A DNA stretch of 64,000 nucleotides from Streptomyces sp. NBC_00536 (GTDB lineage: Bacteria > Actinomycetota > Actinomycetes > Streptomycetales > Streptomycetaceae), in assembly GCF_036346295.1 (NCBI RefSeq), contig NZ_CP107819.1:2294001-2358000 (forward strand), given 5' to 3'. Position numbers and translations under genes: made by a program. How positions within the stretch are numbered: position 1 is the stretch's first letter; each line of letters opens with the position of its first letter. Below the pieces are notes generated by a model. It searched no databases and was not told the origin of the DNA. It saw only the letters and a list, made by a program, of their open reading frames with translations. Shown here piece after piece: positions 1-9,452 of the stretch.

Positions 1-1392
<1,392 letters not shown>

Positions 1393-1484
1393 AGTGACAG
1401 TCAGATATGGCCGATAGCAGCCTTGTTACGGCCGGTACGTGATCACCGCAGCCCCGACGCCGCGACCGGGAGCGGCCCACCCTG

Positions 1485-2627
1485 TCACAGCAGCGCACGC
1501 AGCCGGTCCGCCAGCAGGTCCCAGCGCCACCGCTCCTCCACCCAGGCCCGGCCCCGCTCCCCCATCGCCCGGGCCAGCTGCGGATCCCGCAGCAGCGTGA
1601 CGATCCGGTCCGCGGTGTCCGTGGCGGAGCCGCCGCGGACCACCCACCCCGTCTCCCCGTCCAGGACCGCGTCCGGCGCGCCCCCCGAGTCCCCCGCCAC
1701 CACCGGCAGGCCCGTGGCCGAAGCCTCCAGGTAGACGATCCCGAGCCCCTCCACGTCCAGCCCGCCGCGCCGGGTCCGGCACGGCATAGCGAAGACGTCC
1801 CCCGCCCCGAAGTGCGCGGGCAGCTCCCCCCACGGCAGGGCCCCGGTGAACCGCACCGCGTCCGTGACCCCCGCCGACGCGGCCAGCGCCCGCAGCGCCC
1901 CCTCGTACGGCCCGCCGCCCACGATCAGCAGCACCGTGCCCGGGACCTCGGCGTGGATCAGCGGCAGCGCCCGGATCAGGGTGTCCTGGCCCTTGCGCGG
2001 CACCAGCCGGGACACGCACACCACCACCGGCCGGTCCGTCAGCCCGAGCCGGGCCCGGATCAGGTCACCGCCCGACCCCGGGTGGAAGGTCTTCTCGTCC
2101 ACCCCGGGCGGCAGCCGCGTCATCCGGGCCGCCGCCGCCTCGCCGAGCGCTCCCGCGATCCGCGACCGGGTGTACTCGCCCAGGTAGGTGACCGTGTCCG
2201 TGCCCTCGCCGATCCGGTGCAGCAGGGCGCGGGCGCCGGGCAGCTGGGCCCAGCCCGCCTCGTGCCCGTGCGTGGTCGCCACCACCCGGCGGGCCCCCGC
2301 CCGGCGCAGCGCCGGGCCCATCAGGGCGAGCGGGGCGGCGGCCCCGAACCAGACCGCCTCGCAGCCGTGTTCGCGCAGCAGCTCGGTGGCCCGGCGGGTC
2401 ACCCGGGGGCTGGGCAGCAGCATCGTCGCGGGGTCCCGGACGACGGGGAAGGGCTGCGCCGCGTCGAAGGCGGCGGTGGCCGCGGCGCCTTCCGCGCCCC
2501 GCTTCCAGGTGGAGGCGTAGACGACGACCCGGCCGGGATCCAGGCGCAGCGCCATGTTGTGCAGGAAGGCCTGGATGCCGCCCGGACGTGGCGGGAAATC
2601 GTTGGTCACGATCAGCGTCTTGTGCAT
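1485..2627 (-). CDS. pimB: GT4 glycosyltransferase, PimB'-like phosphatidylinositol mannoside mannosyltransferase
   Basis: Likely transfers a mannose from GDP-mannose to a phosphatidylinositol mannoside at the inner membrane face. The 380-residue protein starts LIVTNDFPPRPGGIQAF, the N-terminal signature of mycobacterial/corynebacterial PimB'. It continues with WFGAAAPLALMGPAL, THGHEAGWAQLPGAR and CVSRLVPRKGQDTLI, and ends with the retaining-GT E-x7-E motif in EGLGIVYLEASATGLPV. These match my memory of Rv2188c along the whole length. ATG at 2627 lies 19 bp after the stop of the upstream lipoprotein gene (same strand), so co-transcription is likely. A GDP- versus UDP-sugar donor cannot be decided from sequence alone. 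Confidence 0.85.
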   Translation of the reverse strand: MHKTLIVTNDFPPRPGGIQAFLHNMALRLDPGRVVVYASTWKRGAEGAAATAAFDAAQPFPVVRDPATMLLPSPRVTRRATELLREHGCEAVWFGAAAPLALMGPALRRAGARRVVATTHGHEAGWAQLPGARALLHRIGEGTDTVTYLGEYTRSRIAGALGEAAAARMTRLPPGVDEKTFHPGSGGDLIRARLGLTDRPVVVCVSRLVPRKGQDTLIRALPLIHAEVPGTVLLIVGGGPYEGALRALAASAGVTDAVRFTGALPWGELPAHFGAGDVFAMPCRTRRGGLDVEGLGIVYLEASATGLPVVAGDSGGAPDAVLDGETGWVVRGGSATDTADRIVTLLRDPQLARAMGERGRAWVEERWRWDLLADRLRALL

Positions 2628-2646
2628 CAGGCGGCGAGGCTACCGC

Positions 2647-3774
2647 TCAGCGCAGCTCCTCCCGCAGGGCCGATTGCCACGTTTGGGTGAGGTTTGGGAG
2701 GTCGGTGTCGAGGGTGCTCCGCAGGGCCGTCGGCAGCGGATTCCGGCCTGCTTCGGCATAGAGCCTGACCAGGGCCGCCTCGCCCCAGCGGTCGGCGATC
2801 AGCCGGCAGGCCAGCCAGGCCCCCTCGTAGGCCCGGGCCATCGCCTGCGCGTCACCCCCGAAGGTGAACGCCTCGTTCGGGGGGAGCGCGGACGGAAGTT
2901 CACCCCGGTTCACGGCCCGGCGCAGGGCCGGGGCGGCCTCCGCCGGGGTGCGCCCCGCCGAACGGTACGCCGCCCAGTCCGCGAAGCCCTCGGAGAGCCA
3001 CAGCGGGGTCGAGGCGGTGGTCGCGGAGCGGGTGGCGACGTGGGTGCTCTCGTGGGTGAGGACCACCTGGCGGCCCAGCTCGCTGAGGCCCTCGTACGCC
3101 TGCGGGTTGACCACGATCCGGTCCGCCGGGGCCGGGGACACGCCCACCAGCCCGGTGGTGACCGCCGCCAGCCCCCGGTAGGAGTCGGCGGGCCGCCCCA
3201 GCAGGGCCGCCATCGCGTCCAGGTCGGCGGGGACCAGGACCACCAACCGGCCCGCCCACGGCCGCGGCCAGGCCGCGCCGACCTCGGGCACGGCCCGCCC
3301 GGCCACCACCGCGATCTCCTCCAGGCTCTCCCGGGTCCGCCCGGCGGCGCCCAGCACCAGCACGTGCTCGGCGCGCACCACGCTCACCGGGCTCTGGTCC
3401 CACAGCTGCGGCAGCGCTCCCGGCGCGGGCCGGTCACCGGTGACGTGCCACCCGGCGCCGTCCTCGCTGAGCGTCAGTGCCCGGGCCGAACCCGCCGGGG
3501 CGGCGTCGTACCCGGTGAGCCTGTAGCGCAGCTCCGCGCGGGCGGAGGCCCGGGCGCCGTCCCGGCGCACCGAGGTGACCTCGTACGTCCAGCCCTCCAG
3601 CGGGACCGCGGCGAGCGCCGCGGGGGGCTTGGCCGACCACGCGGAGACCGCCGCCCGGACGGCCCGCTCGGCGCCGTCGGGGCGCGCCACGGCCCCACCA
3701 CCGCAGCCGGCCGACCCCCAGGCCAGCAGGACGGCCAGCAGCAGGAGCAGCGCGCGTACGGGACCCCGGACCAT
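2647..3774 (-). CDS. Lipoprotein with gluzincin-type metallopeptidase motif (peptidase MA-like)
   Basis: Probably an outward-facing, membrane-anchored zinc peptidase or a relative of one; substrate unknown. The start at 3774 gives MVRGPVRALLLLLAVLLAW followed by GSAGCGGG, a lipoprotein signal with lipobox cysteine. The motif HESTH (residues about 241-245) followed 17 residues later by the glutamate of LSEGFADWAAY has the spacing of HExxH...E gluzincins. The 375 residues otherwise carry an NTF2-like N-terminal half. An upstream start at 3798 adds eight residues, but a TACGAT box ends 6 nt before 3774 with no ribosome-binding site, so a leaderless ATG at 3774 is preferred. Probably co-transcribed with the PimB-like gene. 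Confidence 0.75.
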   Translation of the reverse strand: MVRGPVRALLLLLAVLLAWGSAGCGGGAVARPDGAERAVRAAVSAWSAKPPAALAAVPLEGWTYEVTSVRRDGARASARAELRYRLTGYDAAPAGSARALTLSEDGAGWHVTGDRPAPGALPQLWDQSPVSVVRAEHVLVLGAAGRTRESLEEIAVVAGRAVPEVGAAWPRPWAGRLVVLVPADLDAMAALLGRPADSYRGLAAVTTGLVGVSPAPADRIVVNPQAYEGLSELGRQVVLTHESTHVATRSATTASTPLWLSEGFADWAAYRSAGRTPAEAAPALRRAVNRGELPSALPPNEAFTFGGDAQAMARAYEGAWLACRLIADRWGEAALVRLYAEAGRNPLPTALRSTLDTDLPNLTQTWQSALREELR

Positions 3775-3780
3775 CCGGCG

Positions 3781-3786
3781 ATCGTA
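3781..3786 (-). promoter_or_regulatory. Candidate leaderless -10 box (TACGAT)
   Basis: TACGAT on the minus strand ends 6 nt before the ATG at 3774, placing the transcription start at or next to the start codon. No Shine-Dalgarno sequence is present. Confidence 0.35.
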
Positions 3787-3825
3787 CGCGCGCGGCACAC
3801 CCGGGTCAGCGCACGGCTGGGCAGC

Positions 3826-4872
3826 TCACGGCCGGGTCACCGAGGACACCGGCATCATCCCGACGGGGTCGTAGCGCACGGCGGCCCCCGGGTAGGGGGC
3901 GTGCACCACCTGGCCGTTGCCGACGTACATGCCCACGTGGCTGGCGTCCGAGCGGTAGGTCACCAGGTCACCGGGCCGCGCCTCGGAGAGGGACACCCGG
4001 CGGCCCGCGTGCCGCTGCTCCTGCGAGGTGCGCGGCAGGGAGACGCCCGCCTGCCGGTAGGACCACACCATCAGCCCGGAACAGTCGAATCCGGAGGGCC
4101 CGGTGGCCCCCCACACGTACGGGCGCCCGACCGCGGCCCTGGCCGCCATCACGGCGGTCGCGGCGCGCCCCGAGGACGCGCCCCCGGACCCGAACGCCTC
4201 CGGACCCTCGGGCAGCGCGTCGGCGCGGCCGCCGGAGCGCGAGGACCGCTCGTAGGACGCCCGCTCCTCCGTCGGCATCGCGTTGAGCAGCCGCTGGGCG
4301 GCGGCGAGCTTGGCGGTGACGGAGCGCTTCTGGCGGGCGGTGTCGGCGCGCAGCTCGTCGAGTTCGGCGAGCTTGTGGGAGGCCTCGCGGCGTTCCTGGT
4401 CCAGCTTGCGCTGCTCCTCGCGCAGTTCGTCGAGCTGCCGGGTCTGGCGGCCGGTCAGCCGGTCGAGGGCGCTGGCCTTGTCGAGGTACTCGTCGGGGTC
4501 CTCGGAGAGCATCAGCTCGACGGCCGGGTCGAGTCCGCCGGACTTGTACTGGGCCCCGGCGAAGCTGCCGAGCACCCCGCGCATGGTGTTGATCCGGTCC
4601 TGGCCGCGGGCCACGGCGTCCTGGGCGCGCAGGACTTCGGCGCGCAGCTTCGCGCTGCGCTCCCCCGCCGCGTTGAACCGCTCGGTGGCCTGCTCGGCCT
4701 CCTCGAACAGCTGGTCCACCTGGGCCCGGGTCCCGGCGGGCGGGTCCGCGGGGGCCGCGCTGGCCGGTACGCCCGTCAGGGCGACCGCGGCGGTGGCCGC
4801 GGCGGCGGTCAGGACGGTGACCCTGGTGCTCCGGTCGTGCCCCGTAGGCGCGGTCCGGCGATGGGATGCCAC
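3826..4872 (-). CDS. NlpC/P60 (C40) peptidoglycan endopeptidase with coiled-coil N-terminus, copy 1
   Basis: Secreted D,L-endopeptidase predicted to cut peptidoglycan stem peptides. GTG at 4872, preceded by GGAAGGGAG, gives a 348-residue protein; a longer reading to 5031 has no signal at its start. Residues 1-45 form a Sec signal (TAAAATAAVALTGVPASA). About 60-200 is a charged coiled coil (AEQATERFNAAGERSAKLRAE onward), and the C-terminal 110 residues are the NlpC/P60 domain with Cys264 in GFDCSGLMVW, His312 in DASHVGMY and His324. It is a paralogue of the next gene (5116-6147), with the same MASHRR-like N-terminus and architecture, but has its own promoter (4952-4981). Confidence 0.9.
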   Translation of the reverse strand: MASHRRTAPTGHDRSTRVTVLTAAAATAAVALTGVPASAAPADPPAGTRAQVDQLFEEAEQATERFNAAGERSAKLRAEVLRAQDAVARGQDRINTMRGVLGSFAGAQYKSGGLDPAVELMLSEDPDEYLDKASALDRLTGRQTRQLDELREEQRKLDQERREASHKLAELDELRADTARQKRSVTAKLAAAQRLLNAMPTEERASYERSSRSGGRADALPEGPEAFGSGGASSGRAATAVMAARAAVGRPYVWGATGPSGFDCSGLMVWSYRQAGVSLPRTSQEQRHAGRRVSLSEARPGDLVTYRSDASHVGMYVGNGQVVHAPYPGAAVRYDPVGMMPVSSVTRP

Positions 4873-4951
4873 GTTGAGCCGCTCCCTTCCGCTGGCGCGG
4901 GGCCCGGGTCCGCCCTCTTGGACGGCCGTGTGCCGGGTTCCGCGCTGGCAG

Positions 4952-4981
4952 ACAGTAGCGGCGCGAGCACGCACCGGCCAA
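4952..4981 (-). promoter_or_regulatory. SigA-type promoter for C40 peptidase copy 1
   Basis: Minus strand TTGGCC (4976-4981), an 18-bp spacer and TACTGT (4952-4957), about 80 bp before the GTG at 4872. Confidence 0.5.
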
Positions 4982-5115
4982 CGACCTCCGAGGGGCACGC
5001 ACAGTGACGCCCCGCCGGAGACGCAGGTCACCGACGGGGCGAGGGGGCGGAGCGCGCGTGTGCAATTCGCCCGGATGGGCGGTGTACGGCGCGCCCCTTA
5101 CGGAAGGGGGCGGGC

Positions 5116-6147
5116 TCAGCCGCCGACGCGGACGCCGAACTGGAAGGGCATGTTGGCGACGGCCTCGTACTTCACGCCGCCGCGCGGGTTGGAGGCGTGC
5201 AGCGTCATCCCGTTGCCCGCGTACAGGCCGACGTGGTGCAGGTCGTCGTAGAACAGGATCAGGTCGCCGGGCTGCAGTTCGCTCTGGCTCAGGTGGCGGC
5301 CCGCGTTCGCCTGGTCGTAGGTGACGCGCGGGATGTCCACGCCGGCCTGGGCGTAGGCCCACTGGGTCAGGCCCGAGCAGTCCCAGGAGTCGGGGCCCGT
5401 GTCGCCCATGTTGTAGGCGTCGCCGAGCTGCTGCTTGGCGTATTCGAGGGCCGCTCCGGCCCGCCCCGAGCCCTTGGCGCCGCCGCCGGAGTTCGCCGTG
5501 TCGGCGGCTCCGCTGCTGGCCTTCTTCTCGTCGGAGCTGATCTTCGCGCGGTCCTGCTCACTCAGGGAGTTGAGGACCTCCCGGGCCGCGGCGAGCTTGT
5601 CCTGGGAGGTCTTCTTCTTCTCGGCGAGTTCCTTGCGGGTGGCGTCGAGGTCGGCGAGCTTGCCCGAGGCCTCCTGACGCTTCTGCGCCATGCTCCGCTG
5701 CTTGGCCTGGATCTTCTTGACGGCTTCGACCTGCTGGCCGCTCAGCTGATCCAGCGTGGAGGCCTTGTCGAGGTATTCGTCCGGGTTCGCGGAGAGGAAG
5801 AGCGCCAGCGAGTTGTCGATGCCGCCGGTGCGGTACTGGGCGCTCGCCATCGAACCCAGCGCGCTGCGCAGGGTGTTGAGTTCGTCCTGCCCCTTGGCGA
5901 CCTGGTCCTGGAGCTGGCCGATCTCCTTCTCCAGCTTCTCCTGGCGCTCCTTGGCCCCGTTGAACTTCTCGGTGGCCTGCTCGGACTCCTCGTAGAGCGC
6001 GTCGACCTTGGCCTTGGCCTCGTCCTTGCTCGGCTGCGGGGCGGCGGAGGCGCCATTGGCGGAGAGGACGACGGCCGCGGTCGCGGTGGCCGTCAGGACG
6101 GTCACGCGAAGGCGGCTCGGCTGCTTGGGTCGACGGTGGGACGCCAC
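5116..6147 (-). CDS. NlpC/P60 (C40) peptidoglycan endopeptidase with coiled-coil N-terminus, copy 2
   Basis: Secreted peptidoglycan hydrolase, paralogous to the gene at 3826-4872. GTG at 6147 follows AAGAAGGAG at good spacing, so the longer frame back to 6231 is rejected. The 343 residues comprise a signal peptide (VLTATATAAVVLSANGASAA), a long Glu/Lys-rich coiled coil (about 45-200), a Ser/Gly linker, and a C40 domain with Cys257 (DSWDCSGLTQWAY), His305 (DDLHHVGLYAG) and His317. The architecture resembles RipA-like and Streptomyces sporulation/germination hydrolases. A SigA-type promoter (6251-6280) gives a leader of about 97 nt. I found no c-di-AMP (ydaO) riboswitch in that leader, although such switches often control this family. 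Confidence 0.92.
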   Translation of the reverse strand: MASHRRPKQPSRLRVTVLTATATAAVVLSANGASAAPQPSKDEAKAKVDALYEESEQATEKFNGAKERQEKLEKEIGQLQDQVAKGQDELNTLRSALGSMASAQYRTGGIDNSLALFLSANPDEYLDKASTLDQLSGQQVEAVKKIQAKQRSMAQKRQEASGKLADLDATRKELAEKKKTSQDKLAAAREVLNSLSEQDRAKISSDEKKASSGAADTANSGGGAKGSGRAGAALEYAKQQLGDAYNMGDTGPDSWDCSGLTQWAYAQAGVDIPRVTYDQANAGRHLSQSELQPGDLILFYDDLHHVGLYAGNGMTLHASNPRGGVKYEAVANMPFQFGVRVGG

Positions 6148-6250
6148 GGGGGCGAGCTCCTTCTTCCTAGAGCCGCCGGAGCACGCACACTCGGCAGCCC
6201 CTTCGCCCGGCACCCCGAATGAGTGATCCATCGCACGAAGGTTTGGGCCG

Positions 6251-6280
6251 ACCCTAGTGACCTTCCTGTGATCAGTTCAA
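6251..6280 (-). promoter_or_regulatory. SigA-type promoter for C40 peptidase copy 2
   Basis: Minus strand TTGAAC (6275-6280), 18-bp spacer, TAGGGT (6251-6256). The 5' leader to 6147 would be about 97 nt and includes an A/T-rich stretch uncommon in this genome. Confidence 0.6.
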
Positions 6281-6399
6281 ATCCTGACGACAAAAAAATC
6301 GGTCACCGACCAGCTTCTTTACCTTCACCCCACGCCCCGTAGCGGTCACTTGACGGTACGTTCCGAAAATCCCGGCAATCCGGCGATCGCGCCCAGGAG

Positions 6400-7761
6400 T
6401 TACGAAACGCGCGAAAGCCGCTTCAGCAACAAGGCGGACGTGACCGGCCGCGCCCCCGCCTTGGCCACGCCGTCCGCCACCTCCCGGTCCGTGGAGACCA
6501 CGACCACCGGCCGCCCGGGCGGCTCCGCGCGCACCAGCTGACGGATCAACTCGTCCGCCGTGACGCCCGCCTTGGAGAACAGCACCCGCACCCCGCGCGG
6601 CGGCGCCAGCAGCACCGGCGCGGCCAGCTCGGCCCCGTCGAAGACACAGGTCATCTCGGCCCCGCTCTGGGCGGCCAGCATCGACAGCCCGCCCAGCAGC
6701 CGCAGCCGCTGCTTCTCCAGCGGCATCGTCGGATAGCCGGTCTTGGTGACGTTGTAGCCGTCCACCACCAGATGGGCCTGGGGCAGCGCCAGCAACTGGT
6801 CCAGCAGCGCCGGATCGGTCTCCGACAGCGCCCGCGCCGCGATGTCCTTCGGGGTCATCCGGCCCGGCTCCACCGCCTCCACCGTGTCCGCGGGACGCGT
6901 CGAGACCGGCGGCAGCGCCAGCTCCCGGCGCAGCCCCTGGGCCGCGTCGAGCACCGTGTCCAGCAGCAGCCGCAGCCGCATGTCCTCGATGCTGCGGCCC
7001 TCGCGGGTGGCCCGGCGCGAGGTCTCCAGCGCCGACTCCACCTCCGCCAGCCGGGACTTGAGCCGCCGCGACTCGCTCTCGGCCGCCACCACCCGCGCAC
7101 CGGTCTCGCTGCGGATCCCGTCGACCTCGGCCATCACCTTGCGCAGGGCCGCCTCGCCCCGCTTGACGTCGTTGAGGGCGCTGCGCAGCTTGCGCTGAAG
7201 CGATTCGGCTTCCTTGCGGGCCGCTTCCAGCTCCGTACGCACCTGCTCGCCGCCGGTGCGCTGCTGCTCGCGCAGGTGCGCCAGCTCCTCGCGCAGCCGC
7301 TCCAGCTCGCGCTGGGTCTCCTCGCCGACCCGCTCGGCGTCGGCGCGCTGCGCCTCCTCGCCGGCCGCGGCCACGAGCTTGACCCAGCCCGCGGGCCGCA
7401 GGACGTACGCGGCGGCCGCGACGTCCAGCGGATCCGCGGCGGCGGGCGGCGCGCCGGACTCCAGCGCGGCCGACAGCTCCGGCTGGGCCTCGCGCAGCTT
7501 CTCGGCGACCCGGCCGCGGAAGACGGCGTCCGTCTCCACGGCCGCCGCCATCGCGTTGCCCGCGAACTTGGCCCGCCGGGTGGGGGTGAACCGGGCGTAC
7601 TGGCGCAACTGGCCCGGAAGGTCGGCGACCGTCAGCCCGCCGAAGGCGTCCGAGACCAGCGCGACCACTTTGCGCCGCACGCCCTCGGGCAGCGGGCGGT
7701 CGAGCACCTCCGCGGCGTCACCGGCCGCGTCGGCCGGCTCAGCGCCGCTTGCTGGCTCCAC
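6400..7761 (-). CDS. NYN-domain (YacP-like) putative RNA-binding/nuclease protein with coiled coil
   Basis: The C-terminal ~160 residues form a PIN-like NYN domain: HLVVDGYNVTKTGYP, CVFDGAELAAPV and VVVVSTDREVADGV place the acidic residues expected of a metal-dependent ribonuclease fold. The N-terminal ~130 residues (TRRAKFAGNAMAAA) are helical, and about 180-290 is a long charged coiled coil. At 453 residues it matches the Streptomyces family annotated as 'RNA-binding protein'. YacP-type proteins are known from RNA turnover; the precise target is unknown. GTG at 7761 has a GGGGTGA element 8 nt upstream. Its neighbour at 7809-8048 is on the same strand 47 bp upstream, so they may be co-transcribed. 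Confidence 0.8.
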   Translation of the reverse strand: MEPASGAEPADAAGDAAEVLDRPLPEGVRRKVVALVSDAFGGLTVADLPGQLRQYARFTPTRRAKFAGNAMAAAVETDAVFRGRVAEKLREAQPELSAALESGAPPAAADPLDVAAAAYVLRPAGWVKLVAAAGEEAQRADAERVGEETQRELERLREELAHLREQQRTGGEQVRTELEAARKEAESLQRKLRSALNDVKRGEAALRKVMAEVDGIRSETGARVVAAESESRRLKSRLAEVESALETSRRATREGRSIEDMRLRLLLDTVLDAAQGLRRELALPPVSTRPADTVEAVEPGRMTPKDIAARALSETDPALLDQLLALPQAHLVVDGYNVTKTGYPTMPLEKQRLRLLGGLSMLAAQSGAEMTCVFDGAELAAPVLLAPPRGVRVLFSKAGVTADELIRQLVRAEPPGRPVVVVSTDREVADGVAKAGARPVTSALLLKRLSRVS

Positions 7762-7808
7762 AATCCGTCACCCCTACCGTTACTTCTCGACCGCGGGTTC
7801 CGACTCCC

Positions 7809-8048
7809 TCAGGAGTCCGAACCCGGCCGGTCCACGAGTTCGATCTGGTCCACCGCGTTGCACCAGCGGCAGCGGACCGACTCGATGGTCTCATTGACCA
7901 CCTCGCGCTCCTCGACCTTGGGCTCCCCGGCGAGGTCCAGGTGGACGTACTCCACGACCTTCGACGAACGGGTGACGTCGAACCGCGTGAGGTTGCCGCA
8001 CAGCGTGCAGCGCCACCGGGTCGTCTCGGTCGGCAGGGGAACCGTCAT
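7809..8048 (-). CDS. Small conserved zinc-ribbon-like protein
   Basis: 79-residue hypothetical protein. Two CxxC pairs (CTLCGN near residue 14 and CRWCNA near residue 62) flank a beta-rich centre, suggesting a rubredoxin-like zinc knuckle; no enzyme motif is visible. AAGGAG lies 11 nt before ATG 8048, whereas the alternative GTG at 8060 would overlap that ribosome-binding site, so 8048 is preferred. It precedes the NYN-domain gene on the same strand, which hints at a role with nucleic acid. The function is not known to me. Confidence 0.65.
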   Translation of the reverse strand: MTVPLPTETTRWRCTLCGNLTRFDVTRSSKVVEYVHLDLAGEPKVEEREVVNETIESVRCRWCNAVDQIELVDRPGSDS

Positions 8049-8221
8049 CAGGCCGCTCACTCCTTGGTCGCTCTTTCAATTAAAGCGGTCCGCGCCTCTC
8101 GGCGGGACCGTAGCTCGTAACCCTACGGCCTGACGTCACCCTCGCGCCGGGCCCTGTCCCCCATGCGAGACGCGGCGGGGCGAGCTGCCCCGGTCCCTCC
8201 CCTTACGCCATGCTCTGTCCC

Positions 8222-8920
8222 ATGACCCCAAGCCGCGGCCCCGTGGTGACGTACGCGCTGATCGCGGCCTGCGCGGCCGTCTTCGTCCTGAGCCCGGCCT
8301 CCGGGCTCAACCCGGTCTACGGCACGGGCGAGCGGCTCGTCGCCGCCGGGACGGCGTACTTCCGGCACTGGGGCGTCGTACCGGACGAACTCTTCGCCGG
8401 CGGCCGCCGCGCGGCGCTCACCCCGCTGACCGCGCTCTTCGTGCACGGCGGCTGGCTGCACCTGCTGGGGAACTGCCTCTTCCTCTACGTCTTCGGCGCG
8501 ATGACCGAGGAGCGGATGGGGCGGGCCCGGTTCCTCGTCTTCTACGTCACCACCGGCTACCTCGCCCTGGCCGCCTACGCGGCGGCCAACGCCTCCTCCG
8601 ACCAGACCCTGGTCGGCGCCTCCGGGGCCATCTCGGCCGTCCTGGGGGCCTTCCTCTGCCTCTTCCCCAAGGCGCGGGTGACCAGCCTCTTCCCGTTCCT
8701 CTTCTTCGTGCCGCTGCGCTTCCCGGCCTGGATCGTGCTGCTGTTCTGGTTCGGCCTGCAGTGGCTGGCGGCCCAGCGCGCCGGGAGCGGGCCCGGAGTG
8801 GCGTACCTGGCCCACGTGGTGGGCTTCTCGGTCGGGTTCCTCTACGCGTGGGTCCGATATCGGCGTACGACTAGAGTGAGGCGACCAGCGACGGCCACCG
8901 AGGGAGACAGCCAGCCGTGA
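8222..8920 (+). CDS. Rhomboid-family intramembrane serine protease
   Basis: Cleaves transmembrane substrates within the membrane. The 232-residue protein has about six TM segments. The catalytic dyad is Ser134 in GASGAIS and His198 in AYLAHVVGF; HGGWLHLLGNCLFLYVFG in TM2 carries the conserved His and Asn of the oxyanion site. The ATG at 8222 is preferred to 8210 because the family alignment starts at MTPSRGPVVTYALIA. No Shine-Dalgarno sequence is seen; CATGCT ends 7 nt upstream, so the gene may be leaderless. The stop codon overlaps the start of the Lrp-domain gene (8917), indicating translational coupling. Confidence 0.92.
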   Translation: MTPSRGPVVTYALIAACAAVFVLSPASGLNPVYGTGERLVAAGTAYFRHWGVVPDELFAGGRRAALTPLTALFVHGGWLHLLGNCLFLYVFGAMTEERMGRARFLVFYVTTGYLALAAYAAANASSDQTLVGASGAISAVLGAFLCLFPKARVTSLFPFLFFVPLRFPAWIVLLFWFGLQWLAAQRAGSGPGVAYLAHVVGFSVGFLYAWVRYRRTTRVRRPATATEGDSQP

Positions 8921-9198
8921 TCACCGCGATCGTGCTCATCAAGACCAGCGTGGACCGCATCCCCGAGATCGCCGAGTCGATCGCCGCGCTGGAGAACGTC
9001 AGCGAGGTGTACTCCGTCACGGGTACCTACGACCTGATCGCCCTCGTCCGGGTGCCCCGCCACGACGACCTGGCGGACATCATCCCGGGCCGCATCAGCA
9101 AGATCCCGGGCGTGGAGGCCACGGACACGCACGTGGCGTTCCGCACGTACTCCCAGCACGACCTGGAAGCGGCCTTCGCCATCGGCCTCGACGCGTAG
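8917..9198 (+). CDS. Stand-alone Lrp/AsnC effector (RAM) domain protein
   Basis: 93 residues that equal the C-terminal amino-acid-binding/oligomerisation (RAM) domain of Lrp/AsnC regulators, without the helix-turn-helix. Motifs: ITAIVLIKTSVDRIPEIAES, VTGTYDLIALVRV and IPGVEATDTHVAF. Such proteins form ring-like oligomers and bind small ligands, but cannot bind DNA alone. GTG at 8917 overlaps the rhomboid stop by four bases (GTGA) and follows GAGGGAGA. Coupling to a rhomboid protease is consistent in the sequence but has no known meaning. Confidence 0.88.
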   Translation: MITAIVLIKTSVDRIPEIAESIAALENVSEVYSVTGTYDLIALVRVPRHDDLADIIPGRISKIPGVEATDTHVAFRTYSQHDLEAAFAIGLDA

Positions 9199-9217
9199 CC
9201 GCTGTCCCTCCGGGGGC

Positions 9218-9240
9218 GCCTCAAACGCCGGCGGGGCTGG
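9218..9240 (+). repeat. Dispersed Streptomyces intergenic repeat, left copy
   Basis: GCCTCAAACGCCGGCGGGGC core. The same element occurs inverted at 9426-9446 and again at 23696-23719, and its core relates to the tandem array at 23720-24080. Confidence 0.7.
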
Positions 9241-9272
9241 GATGGGCCCCGCGCGGCGGGTCGTGGCCGGGA

Positions 9273-9296
9273 CGGGGACACGCAGGAGTGTCCCCG
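9273..9296. terminator. Hairpin, candidate bidirectional terminator
   Basis: CGGGGACAC and GTGTCCCCG arms (9 bp) with a 6-nt loop, between convergent genes. No T-tract. Confidence 0.4.
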
Positions 9297-9425
9297 CAGG
9301 ACGAGCGGTCACCACCGGGTGCACTGTCCGACCGGCCCGCGCCCGCGAGCCGAGGAGACACTCGTGCGGGGCACCGGCACGGACACGGCCCGCCCACCCG
9401 ACCCTGGGTACGGGGACACACCCCG

Positions 9426-9446
9426 AGCCCCGCCGGCGATTGAGGC
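9426..9446 (-). repeat. Dispersed Streptomyces intergenic repeat, right (inverted) copy
   Basis: AGCCCCGCCGGCGATTGAGG core, reverse complement of the copy at 9218-9240 with one mismatch. Confidence 0.7.
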
Positions 9447-9452
9447 GGAACG

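Larger units (their letters stand above)
9199..9452. other. Intergenic region with repeats and hairpins
   Basis: Convergent intergenic stretch with no convincing gene. It holds an inverted pair of dispersed repeats (9218-9240 and 9426-9446) and a perfect 9-bp-arm hairpin (9273-9281/9288-9296). Together they could end transcription from both sides. Confidence 0.6.

Noticed and set aside
2554..5007. 817-codon plus-strand open frame
   Set aside because: Antisense to three recognised genes, with shadow-type composition.
6148..6399. c-di-AMP (ydaO) riboswitch upstream of the NlpC/P60 gene
   Set aside because: Expected from family habit, but the conserved core blocks are not present in either C40 gene leader.
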